Source: Sphingobium amiense
GTDB lineage: Bacteria; Pseudomonadota; Alphaproteobacteria; Sphingomonadales; Sphingomonadaceae
Length of the DNA: 64,000 nucleotides
Assembly (NCBI RefSeq): GCF_003967075.1
Contig: NZ_AP018664.1
Coordinates: forward strand, 1,984,001-2,048,000
Direction: 5' to 3'
Below the pieces are notes generated by a model. The model had not been told where the DNA came from, did not search any database, and saw only the letters and a list, made by a program, of their open reading frames with translations. This document shows positions 9,434 through 17,631 of this stretch, one piece after another. Each line of letters starts with the position of its first letter. Position 1 is the stretch's first letter. A program made the translations under genes and the position numbers.

Positions 9434-9477
9434 GTATGCGGTCGACCTCATCGCCAGCCGGACTCTCCTGACCACCC

Positions 9478-10119
9478 ATGCACGGAACTACCCCCCTTGC
9501 GCAGCCCCGGAAAAAGGCCAGGGCTTTCTGGCTGAAGCAGCTCCATAGCTGGCACTGGATCAGCTCGGCGGTCAGCCTTGTCGGGCTGCTCCTGTTCGCG
9601 TTCACGGGCATCACCCTCAACCACGCCGCCGATGTGGAAGGCGCGCCTGCGACGGTGGAAAAGAGCACGACGCTGCCCGCCAGCCTGCGCCCGCTGGTCG
9701 CGCCGGACGGCAAGGCTGACGAGAAGAAGCCCCTGCCCGCGCCTGTCGCCGAATGGATCGCGAAAGCAGTGGGGCAGAGCGGCGCGGGCGAAGCCGAATG
9801 GTCCGCCGACGAAGTCTATCTCGCCCTGCCGCGTCCGGGCGGCGACGGCTGGGTCTCGATCGACCGGGCGAGCGGCGCCGTCACCAGCGAAAGCACGAGC
9901 CGGGGCTGGATCAGCTATCTCAACGATCTGCACAAGGGCCGGAACACCGGGACGGCGTGGAAATGGTTCATCGACATTTTTGCGGTCGCCTGCTTCCTCT
10001 TCGCGCTGACCGGACTGCTGCTGCTGCAACTTCATGCGAAGAAGCGGCCGACAACGTGGCCCATCGTCGCGGCCGGCCTCGCCATCCCGGCGGTCCTCGC
10101 CATCATCTTCATCCACTAA
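9478..10119 (+). CDS. PepSY-associated transmembrane protein
   Basis: This 213-residue inner-membrane protein resembles the PepSY-associated TM family, which includes ferric-siderophore-reductase-like proteins. A first transmembrane helix (WISSAVSLVGLLLFAFTGITL, about residues 27-48) follows the motif KQLHSWHWISS, whose histidines could bind haem. A periplasmic PepSY-like segment (EVYLALPRPGGDGWVSIDRASGAV) comes next, then NDLHKGRNTG before a second helix (FIDIFAVACFLFALTGLLLLQLH) and a third C-terminal helix. It heads an operon with DUF2271, DUF4198 and ApbE genes (12- and 11-nt gaps). The operon suggests it passes electrons across the membrane to a flavinylated periplasmic partner; this role is inference. 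The ATG at 9478 lacks a clear ribosome binding site. Confidence 0.8.
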   Translation: MHGTTPLAQPRKKARAFWLKQLHSWHWISSAVSLVGLLLFAFTGITLNHAADVEGAPATVEKSTTLPASLRPLVAPDGKADEKKPLPAPVAEWIAKAVGQSGAGEAEWSADEVYLALPRPGGDGWVSIDRASGAVTSESTSRGWISYLNDLHKGRNTGTAWKWFIDIFAVACFLFALTGLLLLQLHAKKRPTTWPIVAAGLAIPAVLAIIFIH

Positions 10120-10131
10120 GGGAAATACTTG

Positions 10132-10656
10132 ATGTCCATCAGCCATCGCCTGATCCTGACCGGCACGGCGGCGCTTGGAGCGGCGGCAACGCCCGCTGGC
10201 GCGCAGACGATGACCGTCAGCATCGGCATCCCGCGCCTGTCGGTCGCGGAATATCACCGCCCCTATGTCGCGATCTGGGTTGAAAAGGAGGGCGCGGCCC
10301 CGCGCACCCTGTCGGTCTGGTACGATAATGACAAAAAGAACGGCGAAGGCACCAAATGGCTGCGCGACGTCAGGCAATGGTGGCGCGCTTCGGGAAGGAC
10401 GATCAGCTTTCCCGCCGATGGCGTGACCGGCGCGACGCGCGCGCCGGGCGATCAGAAGATCGCCTTCACCGCTGGCAAAGGTCCATTGGGCGCGTTGTCG
10501 CCGGGCAACTATACGCTGCTGGTCGAAGCAGCGCGCGAAGTCGGCGGGCGGGAAGTGCTGCGGCTGCCCTTCGTCTGGCCGCCAAAGCCCGGCGCGACAG
10601 TGAACGTCAAGGGAAGCACGGAACTGGGCGCGGTGGCGCTGACCTTCGGCAAATGA
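10132..10656 (+). CDS. DUF2271 periplasmic protein with ApbE flavinylation motif
   Basis: The 174-residue protein has a signal peptide (MSISHRLILTGTAALGAAATPAGAQ) and a DUF2271 domain (YVAIWVEKEG, LSVWYDNDKKNGEGTKWL). Residues 96-102 read DGVTGAT, which matches the Dxx[ST]GAT motif to which ApbE attaches FMN through the final threonine (T102 here). DUF2271 proteins are known to co-occur with ApbE and PepSY proteins in extracytosolic flavin electron-transfer systems, and apbE is two genes downstream. The start ATG at 10132 has AAGGGA about 11 nt upstream; the TTG at 10129 is an alternative. The likely role is a covalently flavinylated electron carrier in the periplasm, by inference from motif and context. 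Confidence 0.82.
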   Translation: MSISHRLILTGTAALGAAATPAGAQTMTVSIGIPRLSVAEYHRPYVAIWVEKEGAAPRTLSVWYDNDKKNGEGTKWLRDVRQWWRASGRTISFPADGVTGATRAPGDQKIAFTAGKGPLGALSPGNYTLLVEAAREVGGREVLRLPFVWPPKPGATVNVKGSTELGAVALTFGK

Positions 10657-10667
10657 GGGGAACGAGG

Positions 10668-11501
10668 ATGAAGACGAGACATGTGATCGCGGGCGCCCTG
10701 GCCGCCCTGATGCTGGCAGGCACCGCGCAGGCGCACCGGCAGTGGATGATGCCGTCCGCGACGACGCTGTCGGGAACGGATAGCTGGGTGACGGTGGACG
10801 CCGCCATATCCAACGATCTTTTCTATTTCGAACATTTCCCGATGCCGACCGACAATATCGTCGTGACCGAGCCGGACGGCGCGACGGGCCGGATCGAGAA
10901 CGCCGCCAAAGGGCGCTACCGCTCCACGTTCGATGTGCACCTGACGAAGCCCGGCACCTATCGCATCGCCAGCGTGACCAGCGGCATGATCGGCAGCTAC
11001 ATGCTGAACGGCAAGCGCGAGCGGCTGCCGCGCGGCACCACGAAGTCGACGCTGGCGACTGCCATCCCTGCTGGCGCGACCGATGTGCAGACGGCGGAGA
11101 TGGCCAACCGGAACGAGATTTTCGTGACGCTGGGCGCGCCGACCACAACCCTGTTCAAGCCGACCGGCGAAGGGATCGAAATGGTGCCGGTGACGCACCC
11201 CAACGATCTGGTCTCCGGCGAGGCGGCGACGTTCCAGTTTCTGCTCGACGGCAAGCCCGCTTCGGGCCTTAAAGTCACGGTGATCCCCGGCGGCATCCGC
11301 TATCGCGACGCTCTGGGGCAGATGGACCTTGTCGCCGACAAGAATGGCAAGGTCGCGGTCAACTGGCCGCAGCCGGGCCTCTATTGGCTGAACGCGACGC
11401 TGGGCGGTGGCCGTGAAGGTGGCGAGGGCGCGCCGCAGCCCGCCGGTCCGCCGCAGCGCCGGGCTTCCTACATCACGACGCTGGAAGTGCTCGCGCCCTG
11501 A
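10668..11501 (+). CDS. DUF4198 periplasmic protein
   Basis: The protein has 277 residues with a signal peptide (MKTRHVIAGALAALMLAGTAQA) followed directly by HRQWMMPS, the start typical of DUF4198 (PF10670) proteins linked to nickel, cobalt or iron uptake. The mature N-terminal histidine could act as a metal ligand, as in other periplasmic proteins that begin with His after signal cleavage; this is inference. Beta-rich segments resembling carboxypeptidase-regulatory folds follow (GKPASGLKVTVIPGG, ADKNGKVAVNWPQPGLYWL). It lies 11 nt after the DUF2271 gene with an AGGGGAACGAGG ribosome binding region. Probable function: periplasmic metal binding or delivery for the PepSY/DUF2271/ApbE system. Confidence 0.8.
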   Translation: MKTRHVIAGALAALMLAGTAQAHRQWMMPSATTLSGTDSWVTVDAAISNDLFYFEHFPMPTDNIVVTEPDGATGRIENAAKGRYRSTFDVHLTKPGTYRIASVTSGMIGSYMLNGKRERLPRGTTKSTLATAIPAGATDVQTAEMANRNEIFVTLGAPTTTLFKPTGEGIEMVPVTHPNDLVSGEAATFQFLLDGKPASGLKVTVIPGGIRYRDALGQMDLVADKNGKVAVNWPQPGLYWLNATLGGGREGGEGAPQPAGPPQRRASYITTLEVLAP

Positions 11502-11608
11502 TCGCAGCGCCTCCGCCCGTCCGCATCGCCATCGCGCCCGGCCTGTCGCCCGACATCTTCGTCGCGCGGCGGCGGTCTGGCGCAATTGCGACGCTGGGCG
11601 GCGAAACG

Positions 11609-12475
11609 ATGGGGACGAGCTGGTCCGCGCAGATCGTCGATCCGCCGGAAGAATGCGCCGCGACGATCGAAACCGTGCTGGCGCGCGTCATCGACCAGAT
11701 GAGCAACTGGGAAGCGGACTCGGCGATCAGCCGGTTCAACCGGACGCCGGTCGGGGAATGGATGGCGCTCCCCCGCGACATGCTGACGGTATTGGGAGCG
11801 GCGCTGGAGGTCGCGCGGCTTTCGGATGGCGCGTTCGATCCCGCAGTGGGGCGGATGGTCGCTGCATGGGGGTTTGGGCCGGGGACGGCCGATGCAGCGC
11901 CCGCCACGGGACGGGCGCATCCATGGACCGCGATCGAAATGGGCGACGAACGGGCCAGACGTCTGGCCGATGTCGCGCTCGATTTTTCGGGCATCGCCAA
12001 GGGATTTGCCGTCGATGCCGTCGCCGAAGCGCTACGCGGCATCGGTGTCGACAATGGGCTGGTGGAGATCGGCGGCGAGCTGCGCGGGATCGGTGTGAAG
12101 CCCGACATCCAGCCCTGGTGGGTCGATATGGAAACGCCCCCCGACATCGCCGTCCCGCCGCTTCGCGTGGCGCTGAGCGGCCTCGCGGTGGCGACGTCGG
12201 GCGATTACCGGCGCTTTCGGGTGGCGCAGGGGCGGAGGCTGTCGCATAATATCGACCCTGCGACGGGAGAGCCTGTCGTCGATTCCCTCGCCTCCGTGAC
12301 GGTGCTGCACGACAGCGCGATGATGGCCGATGCATGGGCGACCGCGATCCTCGTGTCGGGCGCAGGGCGCGGTATGGCGCTGGCCCAGCGGCACGGGCTG
12401 GCAGCGCGGCTGATCGAACGCGCGCCCCTGCCCCGCGAGCATCTCAGCCCGGCGCTCGCCGCGATGCTGGATTGA
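11609..12475 (+). CDS. apbE: ApbE-type FAD:protein FMN transferase
   Basis: ApbE transfers FMN from FAD to a threonine of target proteins; here the DUF2271 protein two genes upstream carries the target motif. Family blocks are clear: GGETMGTSWSAQI around the start, NWEADSAISRFN, SDGAFDPAVGRMVAAWGFG, DFSGIAKGFAVDAVAE, EIGGELRGIG, and HNIDPATGEPV with SVTVLHDSAMMADAWATAI, which holds metal and FAD ligands. The first ATG (11609) cuts into the conserved GGETMGTSW block. The same frame stays open upstream through RIAIAPGLSPDIFVARRR to a CTG at 11498 that overlaps the preceding stop (CTGA), so the true protein is probably about 37 residues longer with a non-ATG start. No signal peptide is evident in either version. 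Confidence 0.9.
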   Translation: MGTSWSAQIVDPPEECAATIETVLARVIDQMSNWEADSAISRFNRTPVGEWMALPRDMLTVLGAALEVARLSDGAFDPAVGRMVAAWGFGPGTADAAPATGRAHPWTAIEMGDERARRLADVALDFSGIAKGFAVDAVAEALRGIGVDNGLVEIGGELRGIGVKPDIQPWWVDMETPPDIAVPPLRVALSGLAVATSGDYRRFRVAQGRRLSHNIDPATGEPVVDSLASVTVLHDSAMMADAWATAILVSGAGRGMALAQRHGLAARLIERAPLPREHLSPALAAMLD

Positions 12476-12485
12476 GGCGCACCCC

Positions 12486-12521
12486 AAAAAGAAACCCCGC
12501 CGGAGATGTCTCACGGCGGGG
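12486..12521 (-). terminator. Rho-independent terminator of glpK / small RNA A
   Basis: On the minus strand the stem CCCCGCCG (12521-12514) pairs with CGGCGGGG (12502-12495) over an 11-nt loop and is followed by TTTCTTTTT (12494-12486). It terminates both the candidate RNA and the glpK message. Confidence 0.8.
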
Positions 12522-12562
12522 CCAGGTTCAGGGAGGTGTCACTCCAAAGGGGAAAGAGTGAC
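12486..12562 (-). ncRNA. Candidate double-hairpin small RNA, copy A (downstream of glpK)
   Basis: Read on the minus strand from 12562, a 7-bp hairpin (GTCACTC/GAGTGAC, C-rich loop TTTCCCCTTTG) is followed by a linker containing CCTCCCTGAACC. A second hairpin follows (CCCCGCCG/CGGCGGGG), then TTTCTTTTT. A sigma70-like promoter sits exactly upstream (TTGATT, 16-nt spacer, TATATT), and its predicted +1 is the first G of the first hairpin. The same order of parts recurs at 21367-21437 with near-identical sequence. Length is about 77 nt. The C-rich loop and CCTCCC linker could base-pair with ribosome binding sites. The RNA family is not one I can name. Confidence 0.6.
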
Positions 12563-12568
12563 AAAGCC

Positions 12569-12596
12569 AATATAGACAGGCTGCATGAACAATCAA
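12569..12596 (-). promoter_or_regulatory. Sigma70-like promoter for candidate small RNA A
   Basis: On the minus strand TTGATT (12596-12591) and TATATT (12574-12569) are separated by 16 nt. The expected start point is 12562, exactly the first base of the first hairpin. It lies in the 74 bp between the glpK stop and the RNA, so the RNA need not depend on glpK transcription. Confidence 0.5.
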
Positions 12597-12635
12597 TGAC
12601 CGGATCATGCCCATTTATCCACGAGGACGAACAGG

Positions 12636-14120
12636 TCAGCGCGGTGCCGGTCCGTCGAGCTGATGCCCCAGCCCCTGCCGCCAGAAGGCGATGCGGGCGG
12701 CACGCGTCTCTTCAGCCATCGCCGGGTCGAAACGGGCGGCGGCGCTGCCCATGGACGCCGCTTCGGCAAGGCTCCGGTGAAGCCCCGCGCCCACGCTGGC
12801 CAGCATGGCGGCCCCCAGCGCCGTGGTTTCGGTATCGGCGGGCCGCTCGACCGGAATGGCGAGGATGTCCGCCAGATCCTGCGCCATCCAGTTGTTGACG
12901 CTCATGCCGCCGTCGATGCGCAGCTTCGACCAGTCCGCCCCGTCCGCCGCGAAAGCGGCCTGAAGATCATGGGCCTGATGCGTAAGCGATTCCATGGCGG
13001 CGCGCACGATATGCGCGCGCTTCGTCCCCAGCGTCAGCCCGGTGATGGCCCCCTTCGCATCGGGCCGCCAGTGCGGCGCGCCAAGCCCGGCGAGTGCGGG
13101 GAGAAACTGCACCCCTGCGCTGTCGGGCACCGAGGCCGCGAGCGCTTCGCTTTCCCCGGCATATTGGATGATGCCCAGCTCATCGCGGAGCCATTTGATG
13201 AGGCTGCCCGCGACGAAGATCGAGCCTTCCAGCGCGTAGATGCGCTTGCCCGACGCCTGATACAGCACGGTGCCGAGCAGCCGGTGCGCCGATGCGGGCA
13301 GGCTCTCCCCCATATTGGTGAGGATGAAGGCGCCTGTGCCGAATGTCGCTTTCGTATCGCCCGGCGTCAGGCAATTCTGGCCGATGGAGGCCGCCTGCTG
13401 ATCGCCCGCAAGGCCGCAGATCGGAATAGGGGCACCGAGGATCGCGGGATTGCAGGTGCCGAAATGGCCGTAATTGTCCACGACCTGCGGCAGCGCGCGC
13501 CGCGTCACACCGAACAGGTCCAGCAAATCCTCATCCCAATCGGCTCCGTCGAGCGCCAGCAACTGCGTGCGGCTGGCGTTGCTGGCGTCGCTGATATGAA
13601 GGCCACCGGTCAGTTTCCACACCAGCCAGCTTTCCACCGTGCCGAAAGCGAGCCGGTCGCCCAGTTCGCGCGCCTGCGGCACATGATCAAGGATCCAGCG
13701 CATCTTGCTGGCGGAAAAATAGGGATCGAGGATAAGGCCGGTGCGCGCCTGCACCCGCTCCTCATGCCCTTCTTCCCGCAAACGGGTGCAGAAGGGTGCG
13801 GTGCGGCGGTCCTGCCACACAATAGCGCGGGTGATCGGCTCGCCTGTCCCCCGGTCCCAGGCGACGACGGTTTCGCGCTGGTTGGTGATGCCGAGCGCCG
13901 CGATGCGATCCGCGCCGCCCGCTGCCGCGACGGCTTCGCGCACACAGGCCAGCGTTCGGGTCCAGATTTCGGCGGCGTCATGCTCGACCCGGCCGGGCTG
14001 TGGATAATATTGCGTCAGTTCCTGCTGCGCGACATGCATCGCCCTGCCGTCGGGGGTATAAACAATGGCGCGTGTCGATGTGGTGCCTTCGTCGAGGACG
14101 AGAATATGGTCCGCGCTCAC
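12636..14120 (-). CDS. glpK: Glycerol kinase
   Basis: The enzyme phosphorylates glycerol to sn-glycerol 3-phosphate with ATP in the cytosol. At 494 residues it has normal family length. Visible FGGY-kinase blocks are the N-terminal phosphate loop (VLDEGTTSTRAIVY), GITNQRETVVAWDRGTG, VWQDRRTAPFC, the SKMRWILDHVP segment, CGLAGDQQAASIGQ, KATFGTGAFILTN and RIDGGMSVNNWMAQ near the C-terminus. Its start overlaps the glpD stop by 4 nt (ATGA), so the two are translationally coupled and act in sequence. No glycerol facilitator gene is visible here. A terminator and candidate small RNA follow. Confidence 0.97.
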   Translation of the reverse strand: MSADHILVLDEGTTSTRAIVYTPDGRAMHVAQQELTQYYPQPGRVEHDAAEIWTRTLACVREAVAAAGGADRIAALGITNQRETVVAWDRGTGEPITRAIVWQDRRTAPFCTRLREEGHEERVQARTGLILDPYFSASKMRWILDHVPQARELGDRLAFGTVESWLVWKLTGGLHISDASNASRTQLLALDGADWDEDLLDLFGVTRRALPQVVDNYGHFGTCNPAILGAPIPICGLAGDQQAASIGQNCLTPGDTKATFGTGAFILTNMGESLPASAHRLLGTVLYQASGKRIYALEGSIFVAGSLIKWLRDELGIIQYAGESEALAASVPDSAGVQFLPALAGLGAPHWRPDAKGAITGLTLGTKRAHIVRAAMESLTHQAHDLQAAFAADGADWSKLRIDGGMSVNNWMAQDLADILAIPVERPADTETTALGAAMLASVGAGLHRSLAEAASMGSAAARFDPAMAEETRAARIAFWRQGLGHQLDGPAPR

Positions 14121-15610
14121 GCCGCTTCCCCCAGATAATGTTTCAGCGTTTCGACCTGTTCTGCCGTCAGGCGGAGGCCGAGCTTGGTGCGCCGCCAGAG
14201 GATGTCATCGACCGTCCGCGCCCATTCGTGGCTGCGCAGATAGTCGACTTCCGCGCGGGTCAGGCCATGGCCGAAATGGGCGCCAAGATCAGCCAGCGAA
14301 CGCGCCTCCCCCAGCCAGCGCCGCGCCCGCGTGCCATAGGCGCGCGCGATCCGGTCCACGCTCGCCGCGTCGAGAAAGGGATAGTCGCGGGCAAGGCCGC
14401 CCTTCAGCGCGTCGATCCCGTCCATGGCAAAATCGCCGCCCGGCAGCGGCGCGGTCGCGGTCCAGTCGCCTCCCGACAGAGCCGGGACGTGCGGCTTCAG
14501 TCGCTCCACCGCTTCGTTCGCAAGGTGGCGGTAAGTGGTGATCTTGCCGCCGAACACGGAGAGCAGGGGCGCGCCGCCCGCTTCGTTCAGGTCCAGCTCG
14601 AAACTATAGCCGCGCGTTGCCGCTTCGGGTTTGCCCGATCCATCGTCGATCAGCGGGCGCACACCGGAATAGGTCCAGACGATATCGGCGGGCGTGATCG
14701 CCTTCTCGAAGTAGGCGTTCGCCGCATCGCAGAGATAGGCGATCTCTTCCTCGCTCGCGTGAACATCCCTGAGCGATCCGTGATGGTCGCGGTCGGTGGT
14801 GCCGATCAGCGTGAAGTCGCGCTCATAGGGAATGGCGAAGAAGATGCGGCCATCGGGGATTTGGAAGAAATAGGCGTAGGGGTGGTCGAACAGGCGCGGG
14901 ACGACGATGTGCGACCCGCGCACCAGCCGCATATGCCTGTCGGTCTGCTCGTGCGCCTTGCAGAGCAGGTCGAGCACCGCAGGGCCGGCGGCATTGACGA
15001 CAGCGCGTGCGCGGAAGCTGCGGTCGCCGCTGCGGATCAGCCACCCTTCTCCGCCATGCTCCAGCGCGTCCACAGGCGTACGCGTCAGGACCGTGGCGCC
15101 CCTGTCCGCCGCGTCGCGCGCGTTGAGGATCACGAGCCGGGCGTCGTCCACCCATCCGTCCGAATAGATGAAGGCCGGGCCGAAACCGGACTTGAGCGGA
15201 GTGCCAGCGGCGTGGCGGCGGAGATCGACCGCCTGCGTCGCGGGCAACCGCGTGCGCCCGCCAATATGATCGTAGAGGAAGAGGCCGAGCCGCAGCAGCC
15301 AGCGCGGGCGAAGACCCTTCACATACGGCAGGACGAAGCGCATCGGCCGGATGATGTGCGGCGCGATGGCCCAGAGCCGCTCCCGTTCCGAAAGGGCTTC
15401 GCGCACGAGACCGAACTCATAATGTTCGAGGTAGCGCAGGCCGCCGTGGATCAGCTTGGTCGAGGCGGAGGAGGTGCCGCTGGCGAGGTCGCCCTGTTCC
15501 AGCAGCAGGACGCGCGCGCCCCGGCCCGCCGCATCGCGCGCGATACCGCACCCGTTGACGCCGCCTCCGATGACGGCAAGGTCATATGTCTCGTCGGCTC
15601 TCTCGTTCAT
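14117..15610 (-). CDS. glpD: Aerobic glycerol-3-phosphate dehydrogenase
   Basis: GlpD is a peripheral inner-membrane flavoenzyme that oxidises glycerol 3-phosphate to dihydroxyacetone phosphate and feeds electrons to quinone. The 497-residue protein starts with an FAD-binding Rossmann motif (YDLAVIGGGVNGCGIARDAA), followed by the DAO-family block TSSASTKLIHGGLRYLEHYE, VVNAAGPAVLDLLC, TLIGTTDRDHHG and VFGGKITTYRHLANEAVE. The C-terminal extension is typical of bacterial GlpD. I chose the ATG at 15610; an in-frame ATG at 15625 is possible and neither has an obvious ribosome binding site. It overlaps glpK by 4 nt and starts only 51 nt after the GH130 gene, so all four minus-strand genes may be cotranscribed. 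Confidence 0.96.
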   Translation of the reverse strand: MNERADETYDLAVIGGGVNGCGIARDAAGRGARVLLLEQGDLASGTSSASTKLIHGGLRYLEHYEFGLVREALSERERLWAIAPHIIRPMRFVLPYVKGLRPRWLLRLGLFLYDHIGGRTRLPATQAVDLRRHAAGTPLKSGFGPAFIYSDGWVDDARLVILNARDAADRGATVLTRTPVDALEHGGEGWLIRSGDRSFRARAVVNAAGPAVLDLLCKAHEQTDRHMRLVRGSHIVVPRLFDHPYAYFFQIPDGRIFFAIPYERDFTLIGTTDRDHHGSLRDVHASEEEIAYLCDAANAYFEKAITPADIVWTYSGVRPLIDDGSGKPEAATRGYSFELDLNEAGGAPLLSVFGGKITTYRHLANEAVERLKPHVPALSGGDWTATAPLPGGDFAMDGIDALKGGLARDYPFLDAASVDRIARAYGTRARRWLGEARSLADLGAHFGHGLTRAEVDYLRSHEWARTVDDILWRRTKLGLRLTAEQVETLKHYLGEAA

Positions 15611-15661
15611 GCGGCACCGTCGCATTCACTAACCGCTTGCGGTGGGGCGGGCAAATGGACG

Positions 15662-16786
15662 CTAGGCCTCGCGGAACCGCCGCTTGTCGATATGGGTGAT
15701 CCGGCAGGCAAGGTCCGCCTCCCCCGACGCAACGATATAATGATCGCCAGCATCGACGATCCCGGTCGTGAACACCACATCGCGCACATAGACCTGATGC
15801 TCCAGCGGCCCGATGAGATCGGCGTCGGGTTCGATCAGCGCTTTATGATCGGTGCGGATCACCCTGGCGGGATCGTCCCGGTCGAGCAGCGACCAGTAGG
15901 TGCGGTATGTCCCGACCGACTCATTGGGTTCGACCCCGTGCCAGAGCGTCAGCCAGCCTTCCTCCGTCAGGATCGGCGGCGCGCCCCCGCCCATGCGCGC
16001 GGTCGCGAGAGTCGCGGCATGGGGACGGATGCCGGGCTTTTCATGCGGTTTCCAGAAACGCGCATCGGGCGACAAAGCGAGGTTGATGGACGGCCCCGCG
16101 CGCCACTCGCTGCCCGGCGGATAGGCGAAATAGACGTCGCCCAGGGGCCGGGTCTGCGCCCAGTAATGACCGTCGATCAGTCCTTCGAAAATCAGCATGT
16201 CCTTGTTCTGGTGATCGAGCGCGATCCCTTCATACCGCCAGTCCAGAGCATTGCGGGAACTGTAAATGGTGGAACATTGGCGTTCGGGGCTGACCGAACA
16301 GGTGGTCATGAACCAGCGGTCGTCCACGCGGCTGATGCGCGGGTCTTCCACGCCGTAGCATTGCGCGCTGCGGGACGGCGTGATGGCGCGGTCATAGTGG
16401 AAGGCGACGACATCGAGACCGTCGGGCGACATTTCCACCGGGAGCAGCCATGACAGCGAGGTGAGGCCCATCACCTTCCACCCCGCACTCATCATGCGGA
16501 AGGTGCGCGGATCGCTGATGTCCACATCGTCCAGCGGCCACGCGTCGAGCACATAGCCCGCGTCGCTCCACCGGATCGCATGGACATGCCCGTCCCACAC
16601 CGGATCGCGCAGCGCCTCGGCGACGCGCACCATCAGCAGCAGGTTGCCGTTGGGCAGGCGGGTCAGGCCCGGATTGAAGGCGCCCAGCACATAGGTCGGC
16701 GCATCCACCTTCCCTGCCAGCGGCGACCGGCCAAGGTCTATGACGTCCGGCGTCAGGACCAGACTGTCCTTGAGGATATGGCTCAT
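15662..16786 (-). CDS. GH130-family glycoside phosphorylase/hydrolase (first copy)
   Basis: The 374-residue protein has the five-bladed propeller pattern of GH130, a family dominated by beta-mannoside phosphorylases. Blocks seen are FNPGLTRLPNGNLLLMVRVAE, YGVEDPRISRVDDRWFMT (the family's acidic catalytic region), a metal- or phosphate-site-like region around RPHAATLATARMGGGAPPI, TEEGWLTLWHGVE, YWSLLDRDDPARVI and VYVRDVVFTTGIVDAGDHY. It has no signal peptide, so it acts in the cytosol. It overlaps the SDR gene by 4 nt and precedes glpD by 51 nt. Whether it is a phosphorylase or a hydrolase, and its sugar, cannot be told from sequence alone. Confidence 0.85.
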   Translation of the reverse strand: MSHILKDSLVLTPDVIDLGRSPLAGKVDAPTYVLGAFNPGLTRLPNGNLLLMVRVAEALRDPVWDGHVHAIRWSDAGYVLDAWPLDDVDISDPRTFRMMSAGWKVMGLTSLSWLLPVEMSPDGLDVVAFHYDRAITPSRSAQCYGVEDPRISRVDDRWFMTTCSVSPERQCSTIYSSRNALDWRYEGIALDHQNKDMLIFEGLIDGHYWAQTRPLGDVYFAYPPGSEWRAGPSINLALSPDARFWKPHEKPGIRPHAATLATARMGGGAPPILTEEGWLTLWHGVEPNESVGTYRTYWSLLDRDDPARVIRTDHKALIEPDADLIGPLEHQVYVRDVVFTTGIVDAGDHYIVASGEADLACRITHIDKRRFREA

Positions 16787-17538
16787 TCGCGCTCCAATAG
16801 CGGTTCGACGCGGATCAGCGACAGGGCCGCGCGGCGCGGCTGGGTCAGCATGGTGCGCACGGCGACGGCGATGTCCTGCCCGCGCAGCATCCTGTTCTCC
16901 GCGATCAGGGCGGCCTGTTCGTCGGCCGGAAGTTCGGGATAGTGGAAGTCCGCTCCGGTGAAGCCCGGCTCCACCAGCCCCACCTTGATGTCGCGCCCGG
17001 CGACTTCCTTCCGCAGCACCTGCGCGAAGGCTTCGATCCCGGCCTTCGCCGCGACGTAGATGGAACCGCCGGGGTTGCGGGAAACGGCGGACATGGAGCC
17101 GATGAACACAAGATCGCTCCCTCCTTCCATGACCCCGACCGCCTTGTGCGCGGTTAGGAGATAAGCGGTGAAATCGACGGCGATCCTGTAGCGCAGATGG
17201 CTGGCCTCACTCTCTGCCAGTGCGCCTGCCGGAACCGCAGCGTTGGCAATGACGATGTCGGGCGCGCCGAAATAACCCTGCGCGGCTTTGAAGACCCGGT
17301 CGACGCCGTCGGGATCTGCCAAGTCGAGCGAGATGCCGTCGCCCGTTCCCACCTCCCCGATCCGCGCCAACGCGTCGGCAAGATGTTCAGGCGTCCGGCC
17401 GCAGATGAACACGTCCACGCCTTCGCTCGCCAGCAGGACAGCGATGGCGCGACCGATGCCTGTCGTCCCGCCGGTGATAAGCGCCCTGCGGCCTTTCAGC
17501 GACGGACAGGCGGTATGCGCGTCGGATAAATCGGTCAT
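16783..17538 (-). CDS. Short-chain dehydrogenase/reductase
   Basis: This is a classical SDR of 251 residues. The NAD(P)-binding motif is TGGTTGIG (about residues 22-29), followed by NAAV, the catalytic Ser in FIGSMSAV and YVAAK (Tyr and Lys). The Arg in ICGRTPEH after beta-2 hints at NADP preference. It is the first gene of the minus-strand arm and overlaps the GH130 gene by 4 nt (ATGA), which points to a shared role such as oxidation or reduction of a sugar or polyol. It is divergent from the glycosyltransferase gene about 90 bp away, so one intergenic region probably controls both arms. The substrate is unknown. Confidence 0.9.
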   Translation of the reverse strand: MTDLSDAHTACPSLKGRRALITGGTTGIGRAIAVLLASEGVDVFICGRTPEHLADALARIGEVGTGDGISLDLADPDGVDRVFKAAQGYFGAPDIVIANAAVPAGALAESEASHLRYRIAVDFTAYLLTAHKAVGVMEGGSDLVFIGSMSAVSRNPGGSIYVAAKAGIEAFAQVLRKEVAGRDIKVGLVEPGFTGADFHYPELPADEQAALIAENRMLRGQDIAVAVRTMLTQPRRAALSLIRVEPLLERE

Positions 17539-17631
17539 GCCTGCCCCTGATCGTGGTTGCGCAGCGACAACGCGCCATGCCGGTGCGCGTTGCAGCAGAA
17601 TCTTTTCACCGGAAGACAGGAAGATGTTTCG

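Noticed and set aside
12506..12561. Coding frame through the region after apbE
   Set aside because: The sequence is explained by two hairpins, a U-tract and a promoter on the minus strand; the frame has no ribosome binding site.
14000..16453. 817-residue plus-strand frame
   Set aside because: Antisense to glpD and GH130; composition is that of a GC-rich shadow frame.
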